From contig NZ_AP014724.1 of assembly GCF_001548055.1 (NCBI RefSeq), positions 1,488,001 to 1,552,000 on the forward strand: a DNA stretch of 64,000 nucleotides, written 5' to 3'. The translations under genes and the position numbers were made by a program. Positions 8,796 to 17,052 of the stretch are shown in pieces (positions within the stretch are counted from its first letter, which is position 1; each line of letters starts with the position of its first letter). Under the pieces are notes generated by a model, which worked only from the letters and a program-made list of their open reading frames with translations, did not search any database and was not told the DNA's origin. The stretch comes from Sulfurospirillum cavolei. GTDB lineage: Bacteria > Campylobacterota > Campylobacteria > Campylobacterales > Sulfurospirillaceae.

Positions 8796-9355
8796 GATGC
8801 TACTCCTTCTAACGCTAAATCATCCACACACACAATCACCAATCGCTCAGGGCCATGCACCCCGATAGCAAGCACGCGCTCAATATCTGCGGTTTTACTC
8901 GCACCCGTAATCAGCGTGATGTATTTGTCCTCTTTGGGGTGCATTTTGCTCATCAATGCCGGAATATCCGCAATGATTTTTGACGTCGGCAAAATCGCTA
9001 CGTGAATCCACGCCAGTGCCGAAGCAAGGCGTTGCGTCACATCGGTCGAGTCTTGCGCCATACTGCCCGTCTCCGCAAGCCCCCATTTCAGTTGGGTAAT
9101 GCCTACTTTGGCTCCTTTTGCCAATTCGCGCGTCACGTCAAAATGAAGTCCCGGAAATTTCTGAGCCATCGCTTCATTGTCAAATGCTTCTAAAATAGGA
9201 CTCTGCGCCCATACGGCGTACGAACCCGCTTCATCCTTAACGCCCTCTTGCGCCATAAACGCCTCGATAAACCCCAATGCCTCTGAGGTTGTCGCAAAAC
9301 GCTTCACTTCGGTATTACCCGACGCTTCCGCTTTTGCTTTAAAACTTTCAAACAT
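8792..9355 (-). CDS. lutC: LutC/LldG, LUD-domain subunit of L-lactate oxidation
   Basis: A 187-aa LUD-domain protein (LutC/YkgG family). Family features are GITQLKWGLAETGSM, the conserved Glu-Thr-Gly turn also seen in LutB, and the final HGPERLVIVCVDD. The ATG at 9355 is chosen because AAAGGAGAGG lies 5 nt upstream; an earlier in-frame ATG at 9391 would put this site inside the gene. It is the promoter-proximal gene of the lut operon and overlaps the LutB-LutA fusion by 4 nt. Confidence 0.85.
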   Translation of the reverse strand: MFESFKAKAEASGNTEVKRFATTSEALGFIEAFMAQEGVKDEAGSYAVWAQSPILEAFDNEAMAQKFPGLHFDVTRELAKGAKVGITQLKWGLAETGSMAQDSTDVTQRLASALAWIHVAILPTSKIIADIPALMSKMHPKEDKYITLITGASKTADIERVLAIGVHGPERLVIVCVDDLALEGVAS

Positions 9356-9609
9356 AGGTGCCTCTCCTTTTTCGTAAACTCTTTTTGACATGTAAGAAAT
9401 TTCTTAATAAAATATAAATTATTAGACTTAATCTAAACACTAAATATTGTAGCTCACGCAAATGACGAATGTATGAGAATTTGAGAAGTGTGAAAAAGAG
9501 CTAAGAAGAGATTTACTTTCTGATACATACACGAAGATAACTGCGCTAAAAGAGAGGTTTATTTTCAAAGTATGTTATAATTTTTCAAACTATTAAGAGA
9601 GGATAAACG

Positions 9610-9888
9610 ATGGGACGCCAAGAAGTCTTAAACACTTTAGAACAACTCAAAGCCAAATACAACATCCCAGAACTTTACCTTTTCGGTTCTTTTGCCAAAC
9701 ATCAAGAAAATGAAAACAGCGACATCGACATTGCCGTCAAACTCGAAAAGACAGATGCTTTTTTACTGGTACGCATCATGCACGAAGCCAAAGAAAAACT
9801 GCATCGAAACGTTGACATCGTGCAACTAAGGGAACGCATGAATCCTCTGCTGAAAAAAATCATTCTTGAAGAAGGCGTGCGTGTCTGA
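9610..9888 (+). CDS. mntA: MntA-type minimal nucleotidyltransferase antitoxin
   Basis: A 92-aa minimal nucleotidyltransferase with the signature LFGSFAKHQENENSDIDIAV (GSF-x9-DxD). In studied MntA-HepT pairs the enzyme adds AMP to a tyrosine of the HEPN toxin and neutralises it. A TATAAT at 9576-9581 and an AGAGAGG site upstream support the start. It overlaps hepT by 8 nt. It is a paralogue of the orphan at 42411-42701, with a similar C-terminus (LRERMNPLLKK versus LREKMNPSLKK). Confidence 0.92.
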   Translation: MGRQEVLNTLEQLKAKYNIPELYLFGSFAKHQENENSDIDIAVKLEKTDAFLLVRIMHEAKEKLHRNVDIVQLRERMNPLLKKIILEEGVRV

Positions 9889-10249
9889 ACAAGAACTTGT
9901 AAAAAACATTCTTGAACAGATGATTCTCTCTTGCGAAAGAGTCGAAAAACGTTTTTCTACCATTCACGCTATCAATGACTTTTTAGACACTGAAGAAGGT
10001 ATTGAAAAACTCGATGGCATTTGTATGCAAATCATCGCACTCGGCGAAAGCGTCAAAAACCTCGACAAAATCACTCACAAAAAACTTCTCTCTCACTACC
10101 CTCAAATTGTTTGGAGCGAAGTAGCAGGTATGCGAGACATCATCAGCCATCACTATTTTGATCTAAACGCTGAAATTGTTTTTGAAGTGTGCCAAAATCA
10201 TATTACAGAGCTTAAAGAGACGCTTGAGATGATTCAAAAGGAACTTTGA
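9881..10249 (+). CDS. hepT: HepT-type HEPN ribonuclease toxin
   Basis: A 122-aa HEPN protein carrying RDIISHHY, the R-x4-H-x-Y motif of HepT toxins; the Arg and His are catalytic in family members and the Tyr is the AMPylation target. A GTG start at 9881 is inferred from overlap with mntA, giving the N-terminus MSEQELVKNILEQM. This N-terminus aligns with the 12-residue HEPN remnant at 42694. The stop codon is directly followed by the ATG of the next gene, so the three genes form one tight unit. Confidence 0.9.
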   Translation: MSEQELVKNILEQMILSCERVEKRFSTIHAINDFLDTEEGIEKLDGICMQIIALGESVKNLDKITHKKLLSHYPQIVWSEVAGMRDIISHHYFDLNAEIVFEVCQNHITELKETLEMIQKEL

Positions 10250-10831
10250 ATGGAAAATGAACAACCATCATTAAGCTGTGGTATCATCATGCCAATTTCG
10301 ACAATGGATGGATACTCCACAAAACATTGGGAAGAAATTAAAAACATTTATGAAAATATTGGAAAGAATTGTGGTTTTACTCGCGTTCAGCTTGTGAGTG
10401 AAGAGAAAGCATCAGGTATCAACCATACCAATATAATTAAAAATTTATTTGAAAATGACATTGTCATCTGTGATGTAAGCGGTAAAAATCCAAATGTTAT
10501 GTTTGAGCTTGGTCTTCGTATAGCTTTTGATAAACCCGTAGTTGTAACAAAAGATGATGAAACAAAAATAAGTTTTGATATTGCCCCATTTAAATATTTA
10601 GAATACCCAAAATCTCAGCATCATGGAAAAATAGAAAAATTTAAAAAAGATTTAGCAGAAAGTTTACTTGCTACCTTAGAAAAAAGCCCCTCGTATCTAC
10701 AAAGCTTTGGTATTAACTACAGTCGTGTTGATAATAATGAAGCTTTTTTAAAGAAACTAGATAAGATTGAAAAAGATGTTCGTACAGCAAACTTTTATGC
10801 ACTTACAACTAGGCAAAAATTTCAAATATAG
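10250..10831 (+). CDS. TIR/nucleoside-deoxyribosyltransferase-like protein linked to MntA-HepT
   Basis: A 193-aa protein whose first 120 residues look like the TIR/deoxyribosyltransferase-like fold used in bacterial nucleotide-based immunity: GIIMPIST at 11-18, DIVICDVSGKNPNVMFELGL with Asp75, Asn82 and Glu86, then AFDKPVVVTKDD. These are the strand-loop positions of the nucleotide pocket in that superfamily. The fold call is mine, not a search result. The ATG abuts the hepT stop, implying co-translation. The DNA is AT-richer than its surroundings. The end may be frameshifted: after the TAG a different frame continues with about 15 codons. Function unknown; NAD+ or nucleoside hydrolysis in defence is a hypothesis. 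Confidence 0.6.
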   Translation: MENEQPSLSCGIIMPISTMDGYSTKHWEEIKNIYENIGKNCGFTRVQLVSEEKASGINHTNIIKNLFENDIVICDVSGKNPNVMFELGLRIAFDKPVVVTKDDETKISFDIAPFKYLEYPKSQHHGKIEKFKKDLAESLLATLEKSPSYLQSFGINYSRVDNNEAFLKKLDKIEKDVRTANFYALTTRQKFQI

Positions 10832-10902
10832 AAAGTATTGTCGATAATCCTATGACACAATTTAATTTATAAACACCTTGAATTTCATTTAAACCAAAAG
10901 CC

Positions 10903-12147
10903 ATGAGTATCATGAATATCAACACCTTTCGGGCTTTTCAAAGTTGTAATTATCGGCTCTTTTTTGCGGGTCAATCGATCTCTTTGATGGGGACGTGGAT
11001 GCAACGAACGGCCGTTTATTGGGTTGTTTACATGCAAACGCACTCCGCGTTTATGTTGGGCTTGAACGTCTTTGCGACGCAGTTTCCTTCTTTCGTCTTT
11101 TCGCTGATCGGGGGAATCGTCGCCGATCGTTACGATCGTTATAAAGTGCTCTTGTTCACGCAAATTCTTTCAATGACGCAAGCGATCATCTTAACGCTGG
11201 TCGTGGCATTCACGCATTATAGCGTCACGGAAATTTTACTTTTGAGCACTTTTTTAGGCGTGATTAACGCTTTCGATCTTCCGGCGCGCCAATCGCTTGT
11301 CTACTTGCTCGTTGCGAAAAACGAGGATTTAGGCAATGCCATCGCGCTCAATTCTTCCATGGTCAATTTGGCAAGGCTCGTAGGTCCCGCACTCTCCGGT
11401 TTGGTTTTGGAGAGTTTAGGGGCAAGCCTTTGTTTTATGCTCAACGCATTGAGTTTTATGGCGGTTATCGCTTCCTTGTCGATGATGAAACTTCCCTCGT
11501 ATGTACCGCCGGTTACGGAGCAAAAATTGCTCGGCGACTTGCAAGAGGGGCTACGTTACGTTCGGACTTCGCCTTATTTGTTCAAGCTGATCGTTTTGTT
11601 GGCACTCATAAGCTTTTGCGTGTTACCCTACGCGACGCTTTTACCGATCGTCGCCAAAGAAGTTTTAAACGGTAACGCTTTGACGTACGGTTATCTCATT
11701 AGTTGCGTCGGTATCGGCGCACTCTTTGGAGCCGCACGGCTGGCTTCGTTGTCGAGCATCCTTTATCACCAAAAAATTTTATACCTTGCGACGCTCTTGC
11801 TCGGCGGCAGCATCGTTGCACTCTCCTTTTGTACCGTCGATTTGCCCGCTTTTGTATTTGCCGCACTCTCCGGACTCGGCATGATGCTGCATACGACGAT
11901 CGTCAATACCTTGCTACAAACCCTCTCCGACGTTCGTATGCGCGGACGCGTGATGAGTTATTACGCGATGGCACTTTTCGGTATGCAACCGATCGGAGCG
12001 TTGCTGATCGGTACGATTTCGCATCGTATCGGCGTGGAACCTACGCTTTTGCTTCAAGGGCTCCTTGCCTTGTGCCTTGCTCTTGCGTTTCGCTCTTTTT
12101 TATGGAAAAACGTACCCGAACAAGCCGCAGACGCTAAAACGCTTTAA
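10903..12147 (+). CDS. MFS efflux transporter (EntS/MFS_3 type)
   Basis: A 414-aa inner-membrane protein with about 12 hydrophobic segments. The N-terminus NYRLFFAGQSISLMGTWMQ and the loop GGIVADRYDRYKVL (MFS motif A region) are typical of the MFS_3 / enterobactin-exporter-like group, as is FDLPARQSLV. The substrate is unknown; there is no siderophore gene nearby. The start is uncertain: ATG codons at 10903 and 10912 both lack a clear ribosome-binding site. Confidence 0.85.
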   Translation: MSIMNINTFRAFQSCNYRLFFAGQSISLMGTWMQRTAVYWVVYMQTHSAFMLGLNVFATQFPSFVFSLIGGIVADRYDRYKVLLFTQILSMTQAIILTLVVAFTHYSVTEILLLSTFLGVINAFDLPARQSLVYLLVAKNEDLGNAIALNSSMVNLARLVGPALSGLVLESLGASLCFMLNALSFMAVIASLSMMKLPSYVPPVTEQKLLGDLQEGLRYVRTSPYLFKLIVLLALISFCVLPYATLLPIVAKEVLNGNALTYGYLISCVGIGALFGAARLASLSSILYHQKILYLATLLLGGSIVALSFCTVDLPAFVFAALSGLGMMLHTTIVNTLLQTLSDVRMRGRVMSYYAMALFGMQPIGALLIGTISHRIGVEPTLLLQGLLALCLALAFRSFLWKNVPEQAADAKTL

Positions 12148-12204
12148 TGCCTAAACTAAGCTATAATAAACGTTAGAGCATTCTTAAACCAAAGGTATCA
12201 CATC

Positions 12205-12981
12205 ATGAAAAACGGTAGCGAAGAAAAGCGTATCGTCGTCCTTATCGACGCGGACAATGCACAACAAAGTAAATTGGAATTGATCTTAGCAGAACTTTCG
12301 ACGCACGGGCGCATTATCGTCAAACGGGCGTACGGCGACTGGTCGAGCGGTTACCTTAAAAATTGGAAAGAGCGGCTTAACGAGCTGGCGATTCAGCCGA
12401 TTCAGCAGTTCGCCTATACGACGGGCAAAAATTCGACCGATGCTTCGATGATCATTGATGCGATGGATTTGCTCTACACGCAAAAATTCGATGCGTTTGC
12501 ACTGGTTTCGAGCGATAGCGACTTTACCAAGTTGGCTTCACGCCTCAAAGAGTCGGAGATTTACGTTTTCGGATTCGGCGAGCATAAAACGCCGCTTTCC
12601 TTTCGCAATGCCTGCGACGATTTTATCTTTACCGAAAACCTCAGTATCGAACCCGAACCGTTAGAAGAGCTTCCCGAAGCCAAACCGGCACCCAAAGCCG
12701 ATGACGACGCACTCAAAGAGTTGATCAAGCTTTTGCATATCGGTTGGGAGAAGACGCAAGACGAAGAAGGGTGGGCAAGTATTTCGGCAGCCGGTGCGTA
12801 CATCAAACGCCAATCGCCCGATTTTGATCCGCGCACCTACGGGTCGAGTAAATTAACCTCGCTTCTTGCCAAGCTAAGCGAGCATTTTGAGATGAAACGC
12901 TATCCGGGAAAAGGGACGACGACCATCGTCGATTATCGACCGATGGTCAAAAAATCCCCCGCCCGTAAACGACGACGCTAA
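12205..12981 (+). CDS. NYN-domain putative ribonuclease with C-terminal LOTUS domain
   Basis: A 258-aa cytosolic protein. Residues 9-145 form an NYN (PIN-like) domain of the LabA/DUF88 type with acidic residues in VVLIDADNAQ, TDASMIIDAMDLL and LVSSDSDF. Residues about 170-245 resemble an OST-HTH/LOTUS RNA-binding domain (EGWASISAAGAYIKRQSPDF). The C-terminus KKSPARKRRR is basic. Known relatives act on RNA; target unknown. AAAGG precedes the ATG. It ends 1 nt from the convergent HD-domain gene. Confidence 0.85.
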   Translation: MKNGSEEKRIVVLIDADNAQQSKLELILAELSTHGRIIVKRAYGDWSSGYLKNWKERLNELAIQPIQQFAYTTGKNSTDASMIIDAMDLLYTQKFDAFALVSSDSDFTKLASRLKESEIYVFGFGEHKTPLSFRNACDDFIFTENLSIEPEPLEELPEAKPAPKADDDALKELIKLLHIGWEKTQDEEGWASISAAGAYIKRQSPDFDPRTYGSSKLTSLLAKLSEHFEMKRYPGKGTTTIVDYRPMVKKSPARKRRR

Positions 12982-12982
12982 A

Positions 12983-13546
12983 TTAGGATTTCATCTCCAA
13001 ACCCAAGCTCGGCGCGATAGCGCGCATTGCCGATATGACGTCGACGATCAGTTCGTCGATACTTACATATAACATGTCGGCTCCTTTTTGGATCACCTCC
13101 CTACTCGCACCCGCGGCAAAGCCTTTGTCTTTAAACTTTTTTTTCGCCGAGGAAAGTTCCAAGTCCATCACGGACTTGCTCGGTCGTACCAGTGCGCACG
13201 CGGTAATGAGTCCCGTGAGTTCATCGACCGCGTACAAAGTTTTTTCCATATGCGAGAGCGGTTCGACGTCGGTACAGATTCCCCATCCGTGCGACATCAT
13301 CGCGCGAACGACCTCTTCGGGATAACCGTTTTCACGAAGAATTTCGGCACCTTTACGGCAATGTTCATCGGGATAGCGTTCGTAATCGACGTCGTGCAAC
13401 AATCCAACGATTCCCCAAAGCTCCTTATTTTCCCCCGATTTCTCGGCAAAATACCGCATCGTACCCTCGACGGCAAGTCCGTGCGTCACGAGGGCATTCG
13501 AGTTATAACGTTTGAGTAGCGCAAGCGCATCTTCGCGTGTAGGCAT
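12983..13546 (-). CDS. HD-domain hydrolase
   Basis: A 187-aa protein with the HD phosphohydrolase signature: THGLAVEGTMRYFAE, GLLHDVDYERYPDEHCRKGAE and a later MMSHGWG. Metal-dependent hydrolysis of a nucleotide or phosphoester is the family role; the substrate cannot be told. It is monocistronic and convergent with the NYN gene. GGAAACCT precedes the ATG. Confidence 0.82.
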   Translation of the reverse strand: MPTREDALALLKRYNSNALVTHGLAVEGTMRYFAEKSGENKELWGIVGLLHDVDYERYPDEHCRKGAEILRENGYPEEVVRAMMSHGWGICTDVEPLSHMEKTLYAVDELTGLITACALVRPSKSVMDLELSSAKKKFKDKGFAAGASREVIQKGADMLYVSIDELIVDVISAMRAIAPSLGLEMKS

Positions 13547-13802
13547 AGGTTTCCTTTACGATTGGAATGGACTTTTTTCATGAGCTTCATAATACAAAGC
13601 TTTAGTACCGGATTTCATCGGTAAAAAGGCATCGTGGAACAGGCTTAGGCAAAAAGTCTCACTAAAGAGCTTATTGTAACACATTCGTCACGACAAAGAA
13701 GTTTTTTTGTGCTAGAATACGCTACTTAAAAAAAGCTTTTATTTTTCAGTTAGATTAAAAATGTATAATTTACATTCAAAAACGCTTTAAAGAGAGAATA
13801 GT

Positions 13803-14213
13803 TTGAATCCGATTAACGTATATCGCATCAACACGGGCTCGTGTAACGGTTGCGACGTCGAGCTTTTAGCCAGCGTTCTGGTGCCGAAATTCGGCTTTGA
13901 TACTTTAGGCTGTACGTACACGAACGATCCCGAAGCAGCCGACGTCGTGATCGTGACGGGTTCGATTACCGCACGCTCCAAACCCTTTTTAGAATCCACC
14001 CTCAAACGTCTTCCCAAACGTAAAATCGTCGTTGCGATGGGCATATGCCCGATCAGTTGCGGCGTTTTTCGGGATAGCTACTCGATCGAAGGGCCTTTGG
14101 ATCGCTTCGTCGAAGTCGACGTCAATATTGCGGGGTGTCCGCCGAGTCCGCAAAGTATCGTTGAGGGTTTGGTGCTCGCCTGTCGACTCTACCGCGACAA
14201 GGAGGGAGCATGA
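13803..14213 (+). CDS. Group 4 [NiFe] hydrogenase small subunit (NuoB-like)
   Basis: A 136-aa NuoB/HycG/EchC-like subunit holding the proximal 4Fe-4S cluster. Ligand cysteines are seen in SCNGCDVELLAS, GICPISCGVF and NIAGCPPSPQ. It has no signal peptide or membrane segment, so it is cytosolic. The start is a TTG following AGAGAGAAT. This is the first gene of a seven-gene overlapping operon. A TATAAT-like element (GTATAATTT) lies about 45 nt upstream. No HycC/HycD-type membrane genes precede it. Confidence 0.88.
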   Translation: MNPINVYRINTGSCNGCDVELLASVLVPKFGFDTLGCTYTNDPEAADVVIVTGSITARSKPFLESTLKRLPKRKIVVAMGICPISCGVFRDSYSIEGPLDRFVEVDVNIAGCPPSPQSIVEGLVLACRLYRDKEGA

Positions 14214-14635
14214 GCGCGTATAAAGGCAAACTCTCTTACGATCAAACGCAGTGTATCGTCTGTCAAACCTGTGCTTTCGTCTGTCCCGCCGGAGCGATCG
14301 ACATTACATGTAAGGCACTTAAACAAAGTTACGAATTCATCATTTGGCACAATTCGTGTACGTTATGCGGCAATTGTACCTACTTTTGTCCGACCGGAGC
14401 GATCGCGCTGAGCGACGTACGCGCCGAAGCTTTACCGCAAAGTCAAAAATACACGGCGATCACTTCGGCGACTTTGGCGTTTGATCGTTGCCCGAAATGT
14501 TCCGAACCGATGATTACAACACCCGATTCGCTCCTTAACAAAGGATTTTCAAAACAAGACGATGCTCTTCGATCGCTCTTTAACCTCTGTCCGAAATGCC
14601 GACGCGAATCTACTTTTACAAAGCGAGTTCTTTAA
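14210..14635 (+). CDS. Ferredoxin-type hydrogenase subunit (HycF/EchF-like)
   Basis: A 141-aa protein with two 4Fe-4S motifs, CIVCQTCAFVCP and CTLCGNCTYFCP, as in the polyferredoxin-like subunits of group 4 hydrogenases and complex I. A further C-terminal part has two CPKC pairs (CPKCSEP, CPKCRRES) that could bind zinc or an extra cluster, an addition not standard in EchF. It overlaps the previous gene by 4 nt and abuts the next. Confidence 0.85.
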   Translation: MSAYKGKLSYDQTQCIVCQTCAFVCPAGAIDITCKALKQSYEFIIWHNSCTLCGNCTYFCPTGAIALSDVRAEALPQSQKYTAITSATLAFDRCPKCSEPMITTPDSLLNKGFSKQDDALRSLFNLCPKCRRESTFTKRVL

Positions 14636-15130
14636 ATGCACATCCTTGAAAAAACCTTGAACGACTCATTAACCGCGCACAACAATCCGTTACGTTTTAC
14701 GCCGCATTACGACAGCCTTTGGTGTGAAACGGACGATCAAACGCTCTTTTTAGCCTTAGCGGAGCTTTTACGCCGAATGGAAGCACGCGTGTGTATGATT
14801 AGCGCGTACGCTAAAGACGAGGCGCACGAACTTGTGTACCATTTTGACTGCGGCGGCGTTATGGCAAACGTCAAAGTGTATGTTGCCGATCGATGCGTTT
14901 TCTCGATCACGCCTTTATTTAAAAGTGCCGATTGGACGGAGCGGGAACTCAGCGAAATTTACGGTATCACGCTTCAAAACCATCCCAATCCCCAACGTCT
15001 CTTTTTAGACGATTCGATTGATCGAAGCGTTTTAGACGAGTACTACTCGCTCTCGTCGATGATGAACGGACGCGTTAGCGAAACGCTTTGGAATAAAGTC
15101 AAAGCGCAAAAGGAGGCACGCCATGGATAA
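14636..15130 (+). CDS. NuoC-like hydrogenase subunit (EchD/HycE N-domain)
   Basis: A 164-aa protein resembling the 30-kDa NuoC module: the segment ITPLFKSADWTERELSEIYG and the following NHPNPQRLFLDD match the conserved NuoC signature. It is a structural bridge between the small and large subunits in group 4 hydrogenases. It starts right after the ferredoxin stop and overlaps the large subunit by 8 nt. Confidence 0.85.
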   Translation: MHILEKTLNDSLTAHNNPLRFTPHYDSLWCETDDQTLFLALAELLRRMEARVCMISAYAKDEAHELVYHFDCGGVMANVKVYVADRCVFSITPLFKSADWTERELSEIYGITLQNHPNPQRLFLDDSIDRSVLDEYYSLSSMMNGRVSETLWNKVKAQKEARHG

Positions 15131-16211
15131 AACAACCGTGATTTTAGGCCCTTTCGACGTCGCGCTGGAAGAACCCGTTTACTTTAAGATCGAGCCCAAC
15201 GACGACGCTCGAACGATTAAAAGCGTCGACATGGTCAACGGTTTCGTGCATCGAGGCATCGAATCGATCGTACTGCAAAAAAACTTTTTACAAAACCTGA
15301 TCATTACCGAAAAAGTGTGTGCGCTTTGCTCTAACAACCATCCCTTTACCTACTGTATGGCGGTGGAAAAAATCGCGCGTATCGACGTTCCGATGCGCGC
15401 ACAATACCTTCGCGTTTTAACCGACGAAATCAAGCGCATCGCTAGCCATCTTTTCAATTTGGGTATGCTCTCGCATTTGATCCACGACGGTGCGTTAATG
15501 CGGGATTTTCTCGAGACGCGCGAAGCGTTTCAAGACCTTAAAGAACGTATTTGGGGCAATCGTATGGACTTAAGCGCCAATACGATCGGCGGCGTTAAGT
15601 TTGACCTCGATCCAACGCTCATAACCGCCATCCAAACAACGCTCGATCAAAACGAAGAGGCAATCAAGCGTTTTATCGAACGCTTCGAACACGACGAAAT
15701 GCTGATCAAACGCTTAAAAGGCGTAGGCGTTTTACCGCACGAAGATGCCCTCAAACTCGGCGTCGTAGGTCCGGTCGCGAGAGCCAGCGGCGTCGACAAC
15801 GACGTACGCAAACACGCTCCTTACGCGGCGTACGCCTCTTTGGACTTTAAGGTCATTCTCAAACAAGACGGCGACGTCCTCTCGCGTGCACTCGTGCGTT
15901 TGTACGAAATCGTAGAGTCGATCGCGCTCGTACGCCAAGTTTTAAACGCCTTGCCGCAAGGCGAAATCGCCTTACATGTCAAAACGATCGTGCCCGAGGG
16001 AGAAGCCGTCTCCCGTACTGAAGCACCGCGCGGGGAGTTGGTCTATTACCTCAAAAGTAACGGCACGCGAAAGCCCGAACGTATGAAATGGAGGGTTCCG
16101 ACGTATATGAACTGGGAAGCACTCAAAATTATGATGCCAAATAACACAATAGAGGACGTTGCGCTGATTTTTAACAGCATCGATCCTTGTATCTCCTGTA
16201 CCGAGCGTTAA
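15123..16211 (+). CDS. Group 4 [NiFe] hydrogenase large subunit, no C-terminal extension
   Basis: A 362-aa NuoD/EchE-like catalytic subunit. Nickel-iron ligands are seen as EKVCALCSNNH (Cys66, Cys69) and DPCISCTER (Cys356, Cys359), so it is a true hydrogenase rather than a complex I subunit. The N-terminal motif differs from the usual RxCGxC by Lys for Arg and Ala for Gly. The protein ends three residues after the last Cys, exactly where maturation proteases normally cut, so it seems to be made in processed form. No protease gene is in the operon. Confidence 0.9.
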   Translation: MDKTTVILGPFDVALEEPVYFKIEPNDDARTIKSVDMVNGFVHRGIESIVLQKNFLQNLIITEKVCALCSNNHPFTYCMAVEKIARIDVPMRAQYLRVLTDEIKRIASHLFNLGMLSHLIHDGALMRDFLETREAFQDLKERIWGNRMDLSANTIGGVKFDLDPTLITAIQTTLDQNEEAIKRFIERFEHDEMLIKRLKGVGVLPHEDALKLGVVGPVARASGVDNDVRKHAPYAAYASLDFKVILKQDGDVLSRALVRLYEIVESIALVRQVLNALPQGEIALHVKTIVPEGEAVSRTEAPRGELVYYLKSNGTRKPERMKWRVPTYMNWEALKIMMPNNTIEDVALIFNSIDPCISCTER

Positions 16212-16212
16212 G

Positions 16213-16686
16213 ATGCGACATCGATTTATTGTAGCCGACTCGCGCAAATGTATCGGGTGTTTAAGTTGCGAACTCGCCTGTGCCGCCGCCAATGCGGGCA
16301 TTCGTTTTGAAGAAGCCTATACGACCAAGCGACCGCTTTTTTCGCGCAATCGCGTGATAAAGATCGATGGGAAAACCGCGCCACTTCAATGCATGCATTG
16401 CGAAGATGCACCTTGCGTGAGCGTCTGTCCGCACGGCGTGATCGAGACGACGAGCGATACGGTTCGCCTCAACGAAGAAGCGTGCGTCGGTTGCGGTACG
16501 TGCGTCTTGGTTTGTCCCTACGGAGCACTCGCGCTCAATCCTCAAAAAGGACGTTTGATCGCGCAAAAATGCAATCTTTGTTTTCATCTTCCCACAGGTC
16601 CCTCGTGCGTGCAAGTCTGTACGACCGATGCGATTCGCGTGGCGGATTATGATACGTTTGAAACGCTTCAAGCCGATAAAGGCTAA
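16213..16686 (+). CDS. HycB/HydN-like four-cluster ferredoxin
   Basis: A 157-aa electron-transfer protein with four cysteine groups: CIGCLSCELACAAAN, CMHCEDAPCVSVCP, CVGCGTCVLVCP and CNLCFHLPTGPSCVQVC, as in HycB/HydN/DmsB-type subunits. It probably moves electrons between the hydrogenase and a partner oxidoreductase, here perhaps the GltD-like protein encoded two genes downstream. It starts 1 nt after the large-subunit stop. No signal peptide. Confidence 0.87.
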   Translation: MRHRFIVADSRKCIGCLSCELACAAANAGIRFEEAYTTKRPLFSRNRVIKIDGKTAPLQCMHCEDAPCVSVCPHGVIETTSDTVRLNEEACVGCGTCVLVCPYGALALNPQKGRLIAQKCNLCFHLPTGPSCVQVCTTDAIRVADYDTFETLQADKG

Positions 16687-16689
16687 AAC

Positions 16690-17052
16690 GTGCATGAGTA
16701 TTCCATCGTCGCATCGCTGATCGACGTGTGCGAAAAAGAGGCGAAAAAGCATCGCGCCAAAGCGATTAAACGCCTAAGCGTTCGCATCGGACGACTCAGC
16801 GGTATCGAGATTCATTTTTTCGAACAGTGTTTTGAAACCTTTAAAGAAGATACGATCTGTCGCGACGCGGTCTTGGAGATTGAAACGTGCGACGTCGTGC
16901 TTTTGTGCAAAGCGTGCGGCACACGAAGCGTCGTAAGCAAAAACCGTTTTGTCTGCCCGAAATGCCAAAGTGCGGAAGTCGAGATGATCGGCGGACAAGA
17001 GTTACATGTCAACAGCATAGAAATTATCGAGGAAGAGCATGAGAGAGTATAA
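16690..17052 (+). CDS. hypA: HypA hydrogenase nickel-insertion protein
   Basis: A 120-aa HypA: N-terminal MHEYSIVASLID with the nickel-binding His2-Glu3 pair, and a zinc site made by CKACG and CPKC (residues about 74-93). It delivers nickel to the hydrogenase large subunit. The start is a GTG. It overlaps the GltD-like gene by 14 nt. A HypA encoded inside the structural operon suggests dedicated maturation; other hyp genes are not in the window. Confidence 0.92.
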   Translation: MHEYSIVASLIDVCEKEAKKHRAKAIKRLSVRIGRLSGIEIHFFEQCFETFKEDTICRDAVLEIETCDVVLLCKACGTRSVVSKNRFVCPKCQSAEVEMIGGQELHVNSIEIIEEEHERV

